Below are positions 15,368 to 64,000 of a stretch of DNA of 64,000 bases, piece by piece. The notes under the pieces were generated by a model. The model ran no database searches, was not told the origin of the DNA, and was given only the letters and a program-made list of their open reading frames with translations. A program made the position numbers and the translations under genes. This DNA comes from Cristatella mucedo (lineage: Eukaryota; Bryozoa; Phylactolaemata; Cristatellidae). The stretch covers positions 8,220,001-8,284,000 of the forward strand of contig WPIO01000001.1 in NCBI GenBank assembly GCA_009760855.2. The letters are read 5' to 3'. Position 1 is the first letter of the stretch. Every line of letters starts with the position of its first letter.

Positions 15368-15904
15368 TTGCTATGCGTCAGAAAATTTTCAATAAATCTG
15401 AGCGTGAAAACATGTAGATATGCTTTGTCATTTCAGATAAGAAGGTGCGTGCTCCAAAACTTTATTTGTGTGTGTCAGACTGGGTACCCTATGCAACTTA
15501 ACAAATTTACGAAAAGCGATGTTGGCTGTGTCTGGCAAAAAACAACCGGTCAAAAGAAGGCCCGAGGTATTAGGCATAGCTGCAATAGCTGTAAACCTAC
15601 ACAAACCGGTGCAAACTGGTATGTTTTCAAGTACTATAAGCTTGTGATTGATATATCAAACGTATGGCGAGGTAAAGAGTTTATGTCTTTAAAAGGTATC
15701 TGGCTTCCATTTTTCTGTTGCTTCCAATTCGATAACGCTATGGTGAGTAAAGCTTGTATCTTATTGAGGCAGTTGCAGCACTTGCGAAAGACGAAGTCTT
15801 TTGCTGCATCTCTTACCGAATATTACTCAAGTCTGACCCTGTGTATGCTTAGTCGGATCCACTGCCATTTTATTCTGACGAATTACTGCCATTTCGTTGT
15901 GTAA
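15368..15904 (+). CDS. Unrecognised ORF, longest non-repeat frame (intergenic)
   Basis: About 178 codons open up to the TAA at 15902. It contains [20 protein letters not shown] and [20 protein letters not shown]. The Lys/Tyr/Phe-rich second half loosely resembles piggyBac transposase C-termini (WW..F.....VNA.ILY...K..F...L) but essential residues are not convincing. Treat as an uncertain relic or a chance frame. Confidence 0.2.
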   Translation: MLCVRKFSINLSVKTCRYALSFQIRRCVLQNFICVCQTGYPMQLNKFTKSDVGCVWQKTTGQKKARGIRHSCNSCKPTQTGANWYVFKYYKLVIDISNVWRGKEFMSLKGIWLPFFCCFQFDNAMVSKACILLRQLQHLRKTKSFAASLTEYYSSLTLCMLSRIHCHFILTNYCHFVV

Positions 15905-16097
15905 GGAGAAGCCAGAGCAATGTTGGAGGATATAGAGATGCTCAAGCAATGTTGGAGGCCTCAAACGTGCGTCGCATCTGTCCTATAGAATGCTCTGTCA
16001 GACCTCGAGTTCTGTACCAATTTTTTACCTGGATTCTTTATAACAGAATTGTGATGCTGAAATTTAAGAAATGTTGCATAGCTACGAATAGTGATAC

Positions 16098-16376
<279 letters not shown>

Positions 16377-16704
16377 TGCAGTGTGCTGTGTTTGCAAGTG
16401 TGCAGTATGCTGTGCGTGTGTGTGCGCTCATGTATCTCCGTCTTAAATACTACAAAACTACTAAAACGATGTTGATGTCAAGCGTCAGTTGGTGTTGTGC
16501 GATCGCGACCTTGTGCTCGGAATGTAGGCTTCGTATTTCATAGGTGCCTAAATTTAGAACGCTTCGTTAAGAAGACTGCTTCTATAGATAACCATCAGGT
16601 CCAATCTCATCTAAGACTAGCGACGTCTTCCACGATGGTTTTCAAACCATTGCTATGCATTCGGTAGCCAGCAGACTTTAGCTGCAGCAATAAACCAAAA
16701 TTTA

Positions 16705-17450
16705 GAATCATTGCTGAGTCAAGAACGCGTTTGAGGCAGTAAGTAGCATACAATTAGTAGCTGAGGGCGGCTACAAAGGATGTGCAATAGTCAGCAGCAG
16801 GAGAATAGATACGGTTGCCTTAGAATTGTTAAAGTGAGTTCCACACTGTAGGACCTATAGAGCAAATCTTACGTCACTAAATTTCTTTAAGCGATAGAAT
16901 AGATCAGCTAATTTACGGTTCATTTGTTGCTTAGGATGCGGGAAGGCCGAAACTGCTGGAGCAGTTCATTTACGTATGAAATATGAAAAAAGGACTATTT
17001 GGGTCAGCCTAAGAAATTGACTGTATTCTTTGATCAAGTTAATCAACAGGCAATCATCCAAGCTTTTCAGCAAATGAGAAACAGCGCTCAAACTCTGGGA
17101 CTTATAAACTATCCTTCTGCAATTATTTCTGGTAGCTCAGCCAAAGATAAAATGGCAACAATTTAGCCGAGACAAAACCAGGGAGCTAGAGAGTTTTATG
17201 CGAGCTGCCGTGGAAGGTTGGCCCTAATCTTAGGTAGGGATCGGACGTGGTGGCTATCTGTGGAAGCAGTCTTCTAAACGATGCCTTCAAAATATGGGCA
17301 GCTATCGAAGACGAGACGCAAATTCCGAGCACAAGGCGATGGTCGCAAGAAAGCATCACCTATTAGAGGAGCAATGCCTTCTAGTCGAGCAATACATTTG
17401 GGGTTTCCAACGAGTAGCAGTTCCTTGTTATCGTCGTTAAGCAATTGTAT
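16705..17450 (+). repeat. Unclassified dispersed repeat C, copy 3
   Basis: The longest member; overlaps both other copies in colinear order. No open frame over 60 codons that looks real and no terminal repeats seen. Confidence 0.5.
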
Positions 17451-20273
17451 TTATTACAGTTGAAATATCATCTGCAGTTTACGATACATTTTTAGTTCCG
17501 ATGAATTCGTGGTGGCAAGACTTATGAGTTTCTTAAAAGAAAGATAGTCCGTTGCTTTAAATTGGCACATCTGACTTAGCACATGGAGAAGATTACTTGG
17601 CTCTCTGCAGTGTCTCCCCCTAAAAATTAATCACTGCGAATACATATTTAGCGATTGGAAGTTCGCTGTCAAGCATTCTCATGTTCCATTGACAATCTGT
17701 TCTTTCATTGAAAATTCTTTCATCTTAAGCCGTATTCAGAGTTGCGTGGAATTTACCAACAGCATACTAGATTGTCCAACTATTTTATTTTTGAACTTTA
17801 GTTTGGCAGAGCTGCATTGTTCCCTTTTCTGTGGTGAGCGTATGACCTTTCCGAGAATAAGGTTTAACAAGAGCTGCTTGCTTTCAGATAAATAACTCCA
17901 CTACATGTTCATTAAAGTATTGAAACAGGGACATAGAAATATACCGACGAGTCACGCTGCGACATTACGACTCAACCTCTCTTTTTGTATTACATTTTCA
18001 AGCCCAAGCCACTTTCTATGGGGCTGTATGCTCAAAGAGTGCATAGAAAAAAGGTTTTTATATAATGCTTCAATATAAGTAGTGCATATTCAGATATTTT
18101 TTCAACACTTCGTCTGTAAAAAACCCAGCACAGCTATGCTTGTAAAGCTCCGCGTCATCATCAATATGATGGTGACGCCATTTAGGACTTGCAAAAATTG
18201 TGCACCGTGACATCGTGAACGTACCAAGCCTGTTTACAATAAAAATACTTAAAGCCTTTCAATGAGATTTTTTACTGAGTCTCTACTTGAAGACGTGAAA
18301 ATGGTGCTGCATGGCTTACCAGATTCAGGTTATTCTTCAGCCAGATAGACAAGCTGACGTGCCAAGATGTCCAAAAAGATGTCTTGTGCAGCTGTGCGGG
18401 CTACTCAGCTGTCTCCTGTGCACCAAAGAAATTGCAGAGGGGCGCGAGTTTGGCGCCTGCTAGCTTGCTCCAGCGCTGTAAAACCCGAACACTTTTTAAA
18501 TCTAGGTGTGAGCATATGCTGCAAAACTCCCCCAAAACTTTCAGCTGACGTCTTTCGAAGAGATTTCCAGCAGTTTGATCAGCTAAGTGAAGCTTTCTGT
18601 AAAGCCAAGCTCTGAAGTGTTCTTACTAGAGCAGCGATTGATCTAATCGACTATTACATCAAAACGCTCTTTCCACTTGACTCCAGTCTCCCTTTTTTAG
18701 TGTGTCTACAAGGTTCTTTGGTGACGAGTGAATATATTAACTGTAACTCAAACGAAGCATACCTGATAGATGACGTAACCTAAAAAAGCGTTCGCTCAAA
18801 AATTAGAGCTGTACCGGAGCTCTCTGATATTTGTTCCAGAGATGCCTGCATCTATATGAAAGACTAACTGATACCACGGACTTGTAGGTCCTCTTTTAAG
18901 AAAAATGCAAGCTCTTAATGTTTAAAGTCTTGAGTCCATCGAGAACTACAAATCTACCGACAGTTCTAAAAATCCCATCGCATCGTCAATCCCATCAACA
19001 AAGCTGATGTGGTTAATATGTCTTCTAAAATTGGCGCGGAATCTGAATATTTACTTTTTCAAAGTGACTTTTTAATGGGCGTCCATGTAAGCTCAAAATT
19101 CAATACCGCCTAATTTTAGTTGCGATGTTATTGGTGAGGCTATTTCATGTTGCCAGCCTCTAAGTCTCTTTAAAAATTTCGCGAGCCATCGTCGTGGCTT
19201 AACTAACTGCAACGTTTCGATTAAACCGCATAACTTCGCATTTCTTTTTTTCGCTTAAAATTCGTATGTATCTCTTTCTTACTCTGTATTATTTCTCTTA
19301 ATCATCCATTCCCTCTCCATTGCTGTAAGCATTTCACTGCATTTATCACTCTTAATTCTCTCTCTCTCTCTCTCTCTTTCTCTTCTTGCATTAATGCATC
19401 TCCTTTGTTTTCCTTTATGTCTTTTTTCAGTATCTTTTGGTCCAGCTGCCTCTAATTATCCAGTCAGTGTTTCTGCTTTAGCTTTTATACACCCTGCTAT
19501 TCGAAAATTAATGCATTTCCTGACTTTGCTATTGTGAGCATCTTTTAGTGTATATAAGGAAATCTCATCAGTCTAGTCAATGCACTTTTCTACAGCTCTT
19601 ACTCGTAGCATCTAGACATGCAGTGTCGGCGCCTGTAGCTACCACTGCCTGACGATCAATTATGAACTGTGCATTCTCACTTATACTACCCTGCAGTTCG
19701 TGTGTGTGGCTTTCTCCAGCACAGCCCTCTCTAAAAATTGATCTCCATGAATATTGAATACATATTTGGCAACTGGAAGCTTGCTACCAAGCATTATCGT
19801 GTTCCACTGACAAAGAGCTAGTCCGTTGTTATTTTAGTAAGGCAATCAAAGTTCTGTGAAACCTAGTGAAAGCATACATATTGGTTCATATAATTTAATT
19901 TGGAATATTAAGTTATTTCGTTTGAAAAGCTATGGTCCTATTATTTTTCTGAGATGAGCGTAAGATTAATCAAAGGATTTGTTTTACCTTTGCTGCTTGC
20001 TGTAAAACATATAGCTTCATTCCGGCTATACCCAACTATTTAGTCAACCGTATTAGTCGCAAGCTTGTAAATATATTCCTATTGAGCCTGATTTTCTCTT
20101 TCACGTTTACTTATTCTTACAACTCGAGATAGCCCAACTTATGGAGCACTGGCGTAGTTTTTTATTTCTTTCCATCATTTGAGACTGGTTCCGAGCTATC
20201 TCCATTGAAATGATTACAAAACACCATAACGGGAATGTTAAGCAGATGCACTAGATGTCATGGGTTGAGATAT
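17451..20273. other. Region downstream of the ABCC gene, no gene seen
   Basis: An 82-codon plus frame at 18367-18615 looks faintly protein-like together with its surroundings (18300-18900), but I recognise nothing. No ABCC exon found. Confidence 0.45.
19357..19380. repeat. Short (TC)n
   Basis: About eleven TC units in a pyrimidine-rich stretch. Confidence 0.9.
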
Positions 20274-20279
20274 TTTATT
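20274..20279 (-). promoter_or_regulatory. Candidate polyadenylation signal AATAAA
   Basis: A canonical AATAAA on the minus strand 187 bp after the ABCC4-like stop codon. Position and sequence fit a 3' end signal, but the cleavage site is unknown. Confidence 0.5.
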
Positions 20280-20465
20280 AATCGGTTCTCTTTTTCTCAT
20301 ACCAGCGGCTATAAATTTTGGTAAATGATGTGATCAGCGACAATCTTTACAAAAACACGTTGCCAATATGTGCACTAGATATCATGGATTCGGCGAATAT
20401 ATTGGAATTGTAAAGTGGATTAGTGTTCTGAGAAACTGTATACATGTGGGAACTACTGCACATTG

Positions 20466-60136
<39,671 letters not shown>

Positions 60137-60427
60137 GGTAAATCCCGTTAGCAGCTAACGCAGCCATCAGAGCTGTATCGATGGCTACATTGCAGCCAGG
60201 TGAGGCTGTCCAGATGCCAGTGCATTGTAGTCACTGGCGAGTGAGGCTGCCTACTGGAATGCTAAATAAAATGCTCATAGAATAGAAAAATAATACCAGT
60301 ATTGCATGTAGGCATCTGCACATGACTTTCAAGAGAATACTTGGACTAAGTAGTTACCAATCTACAGAATTTACGAAGCTCAGTTAAAACTGGGGTGATT
60401 TTCAGGCTTGCAAATGTTGGATTTTTA

Positions 60428-60578
60428 GCATATAGCTGGTTTGGCCCCTGGGTTAAGGTGCTCCCCCCCCCCGACCAAAGTCTGGCCGATGTCATGGGCT
60501 CAAGCCGTGAAGTATACGCGAAGCGCCTGCTTAGAGATCAAGTTCTCTTAACGCGCTATACAAATGAATTATTCTTAT
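60428..60578 (+). repeat. tRNA-derived SINE, family A
   Basis: Plus-strand copy with TTGGCCCCTGGGTTAAGGTG head, a run of ten C, then the AAGCGCCTGCTTAGAGATCA tail. It lies in the 5' flank of the ABCC gene. Confidence 0.78.
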
Positions 60579-62855
60579 AATTCTCATTTCTATTAACAAA
60601 GACTAAAGCAAGTAGTGAAATATCTGTACAGCAGCGATATAATATTGTAATCTTGGAACAGCATGCCCATCCGTGTGAAAGGCAGTCATAGTTTGGTTAG
60701 TAAAGCAAAAAACAAAGCTGGGAGTCACTTTGCCATTCTTTTGCAATGGCTCTAGATTAATCAATGACGAAAACAGCAATCCACTAGCGAGGACAGCCAT
60801 TAGTTACATCTATCATAACTACCTAAGCTGCTTTATCCATTAGCATGTTTACATACTCAGGTTAATTTGTGACAGTTTTAACTCTTCTTTCCATTGTCCT
60901 CAAGAATATTGAATTGATCCAAAACTATACCATGTATGATTAATAAATACTAAAGTTTACTATAGAATGACTATGAATCATGTCAATCATATTTCACCTC
61001 TTGACACGTGAAGCTCAAGTTTGCAGAAGCACTGCACAGCAGCAATAGAGAGGCAGACTATTGATACGCTGTATCCCAGGATTCAACGAAGTCCAAACAC
61101 AGAGGAGCACTTTAATCAATCTATATCAGCCAATGCATACCGGGTAAAAACTCGGTAACCTTCGACATTCACCTCAACAAACCTTTGTAGCGGTTACTAC
61201 TGTACATCAGAAATGCCGGCTAGCACCGGTTGCCAACTCCTTTCCTTGGGCGAAGAAAGTGACTGATACTAGAGAATAGTAGTAAAGGGCTTCGAAGACG
61301 CCTACTGAGTGCAAAGTCATGGGTCACTATTTCCAAGTAACCAGTCTGACAACGCCAACTTCTCGTGTCTGACGATCACCAGCGTTCATTTCAATAGCAC
61401 GAGACTCGGGTTGGACTCAGTAGTTGATAAAAATCCAGGCCTATCTGATTAGAATTATGGTGTAGAAGCACCAGTTTCAACCATTTTTTTGCGAGACGGC
61501 ACCGACGAGCTGATTGGTCGTGACTCTGTCGAGGCCTAAGTTGTAGGAGCTAATTGTATGCTTTGGTGACGCTGTTCTAAATTTCAGCTACTCTAACATC
61601 CCTTGGTCAACCTATAGTGCGTGATGGGAAGAAGATGGAACTTTTGGAGCCCTCAAACACTTCCGGTCGTTGCAAAACGGCGGAGGTTCAGGGGGTAGGA
61701 ACGTCCACAAACAAGTCCGTCAGCTGACCATCATAACTGGATTATTGTGATTGCCATCCAGTAAACGACGCTTTCCGACAGAGCGAATGCTTCATAACCG
61801 TCAGTAACTATTACAGTAGCCCAATGCTATCTTCTATGATTAATGCAATACGAGCAAAGAGCACAGGGAAGGATGCCATGCCTTTAAACTGCTTAGGCAA
61901 AACCAGTTGGTAACCAATGAAACTCCCCCCCCCCCAGTGACCCTCACTGTAAAAGAGATGCCAATATGTTCTCATTCACTGGGGCTCAGGAGCCACTTAA
62001 ATGAAAAATAATTCATAGTTTGTACAGGCTTCGAAATCTAAGAGCAGAGCATGTGAGCAATACACCACGCCAGGTTGAGTCGCTCAGCTTTCGCTAAACA
62101 CAATATAGCACACGAGAACATCAAACAGATACTGAGTTTTCCCACTCAATCAGAGGGTAAACCCTTATCATACTTACATCCCCCATCCCTTTTGTCTACC
62201 GTTCATTCTGCTCGCGTCTCCTTTAATTTGGCTGCCAGGACATCAGATCCAAGCCGACCGACCCCTTAGCTCATGGCACTAGTCAGTTTGAAATGGCAGT
62301 GGTCAAATGCAAGGTCGCCCTTTTTTGTCATGAAAAGTGACAACTAGCATGGAAGCCGTATTGGGATGGACCTAGTGGGATTTAAAACCTATAGTTCTCA
62401 ACCCCACTGCAAGAGGCGGGTTGATCTATAGCCTCGCTCAGCCATTAGTAAAAATCGTATTAATCGTATTAACCACGTATTAATCTTTCACTATCCGTGA
62501 GTCGCTGCTGGAAAGCTAGAATATTTTAGGGTTTCCACAGCCTAAGTAATTAGAAGTAATTTCTAGACAAATCTTCTGCATAGAAATTGGCTCGGTAATT
62601 CATGCAATTAGACCATTCCCACAGTCGAATGCCTGTTCGTTACACCATCGCATCGACTAGAACTGACCAAGCTAGAAGTAATAGGCAGATTCGTAAAACT
62701 TCAGTATCCTGCCTTATGCTGCAGAGGTGTGGCGCTCTGGCTGCCTGTTTTGAAGTGCTTTTATAGTGCAGCTCCTGATAATCCACCGAAACACAGTGAT
62801 GAATAACAAGCTACTTGTAATGCTGAGCCGTACGCCTGACAAGCCCCCTCTCATG
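60579..62855. other. 5' flank of the ABCC gene
   Basis: 2.3 kb with no exon or repeat recognised apart from a run of eleven C at about 61926. The promoter should lie here or just below 60.4 kb, but I cannot point to core elements. Confidence 0.45.
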
Positions 62856-62859
62856 TAGC

Positions 62860-63838
62860 GGGAAAAAGTGCCTTAAATAATGAAAAGCTTATATCAGTGA
62901 TTCATTATACCCAAATGATATTCTTAGGTGTCCAAGTCCTAACATTGCTGTGGGTGTCGTGAGCCTCCACTCTCCTGAGGTGGAAGACCCACTTGGCATT
63001 CATCATTGACTTTGATGCACCCTATTTTCTTCTTCGTAACCGAAAGTTCACGTTGCCTGCATCTAAGCTATTAAAAAATTATTTCGCATCTCTTATTTGA
63101 AAAGCGGTCCCCAAAAGATAGACCAACGATAGAAGCTCAGTTTTCTAAACAGGAGGCCATGGGCTGCTGGTTAACTCGTGGCATTGGGTGATGGAAAGCG
63201 TCTCGGAGTTCCGACGGAACGGTACATGCATCTCGTTTGCTCTTACCTCTGCATCTCTTGTAGAGGCATCTGGTCGCTTGCGGTGCCGAGCCTGCAACGT
63301 GGCAGCGAATGACAGCCTGGCTTTACGCAATCCTCTTTGCAGCTTGCTCTCGCATGGTGCCTCAGCTGACTGAGGCGCCCACGTGACTGCCTATTGAGCG
63401 TTTTTCCTCTCGGCTTTGTCCTACGAAGGTGTGCCACACTGGTCATCGGCTGTGAGGCCCCTCTTGCGGGCTAACCTAATGAGTGGCGTTAGCCAGCTGA
63501 ACGTCATCTGGCTCAGAAGCCCGGTGCGTCCAAGTGGCATCTCCTTAGAGAGGCTGCAAATGGCGGCCAGTTAGCACAGTCTGCTGATGCCCCTGTATGG
63601 AGGTAGGCATCAAATATAAACTTCCAGCATCTCCGAAAGTTGACCGTGATTGATCGGTTTAAGGAAAGTCTCCGTCAGTCTTTGATATACTGAAGAAGGG
63701 TGTGAATGACGTCACCATTATAAATAAGAACGAAAAAATGTACACTTTCAGTTAAAATTGATTTTCATGAGAAAAGAAAACTTTTAGACGTTACTAAATG
63801 CGAGAATGCATCCTATACTGAGAGCTTTGAATCTAGGC
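62860..63838. repeat. Duplicated exon-2 block, copy 2
   Basis: Same block as at 58180-59020, about 4.8 kb away in direct orientation. The right edge abuts a LINE fragment at 63843. The two copies differ by many substitutions and indels, so the duplication is not recent. Confidence 0.85.
63425..63553 (-). other. Orphan duplicate of ABCC4-like exon 2
   Basis: Contains MPLGRTGLLSQMTFSWLTPL then IRLARKRGLTADD, closely matching exon 2. It lies 3.3 kb upstream of exon 1 on the same strand. Unlike exon 2 it has an ATG (63540). Its frame meets a TAG unless a donor TC|GTAGGA is used; that donor has the same hexamer as exon 2 and leaves phase 2, which exon 3 accepts. It is either an alternative first coding exon or a relic. 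Confidence 0.7.
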
Positions 63839-63842
63839 ATGT

Positions 63843-64000
63843 CTGTCGTGAGCGTCGCAGTTGCCACATCACACCACTTCTCGCCGACCTACACTGGCTA
63901 TCAGTCAAGCAACGGATTGACTTCAAGGTTTTCTCACTCACTTTAAGGTCACTTCATTCTTTGGCTCCAGCCTACCTCTCAGATCTACTTCCCCACCAGG
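63843..64000 (+). repeat. CR1/L2-type LINE fragment, cut by window edge
   Basis: Plus strand codes the HITPLLADLHWLSVKQRIDF-like phrase and continues to the window end. It abuts the duplicated exon-2 block. Confidence 0.8.

Noticed and set aside
18540-18580. SSKDV on the minus strand as a possible RFSKDI exon
   Set aside because: It has an immediate stop, no surrounding GQIINR-type sequence and no splice sites.

Overview
The window is invertebrate-type metazoan DNA: AT-rich, with many GT-AG introns, long (TA)n, (TG)n and (CT)n microsatellites, tRNA-derived SINEs and several LINE types. The species cannot be named from the sequence alone.

One intact protein gene dominates and lies on the minus strand. 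I reconstruct a complete ABCC4/MRP4-type ABC transporter from an ATG at 60136 to a TAG at 20466. It has 27 coding exons (28 if a 186-bp in-frame stretch in exon 3 is an intron), and the splice phase agrees at every junction. The product is 1,314 residues if that stretch is removed and 1,376 if it is kept. The layout is that of a short MRP: cytosolic N-terminus, TMD1, NBD1, linker, TMD2, NBD2. Three of its introns start with GC instead of GT, and the NBD1 H-loop has Asn where His is usual.

The gene is flanked by orphan copies of its own exons on the same strand. At 1886-2315 and 221-299 lie three intact exons that duplicate exons 23-25 (first half of NBD2) with matching phases. I find no transmembrane or NBD1 exons for them in the 18 kb between, so they could serve as an alternative 3' end or belong to a partial tandem copy. 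At 63425-63540, upstream of exon 1, lies a second copy of exon 2 inside a duplicated block of about 0.9 kb.

The rest is repeats: a tRNA-type SINE whose 3' tail matches the tail of a CR1/L2-type LINE also present in many pieces; a second tRNA-type SINE; two fragments of a LINE with a restriction-like endonuclease, one lying between (TA)n arrays; a 398-bp hAT-type MITE with an 8-bp target duplication; a foldback element; a degenerate minisatellite of about 29 bp; a remarkable 0.65-kb intronic tract that passes through a series of related short repeats; and a decayed member of a multi-copy protein family. Layout on the + axis: 0-2.3 kb orphan NBD2 exons; 2.3-20.3 kb repeats with no recognised host gene; 20.3-60.2 kb the ABCC gene; 60.2-62.8 kb 5' flank; 62.8-63.8 kb exon-2 duplication; then a LINE running off the end.
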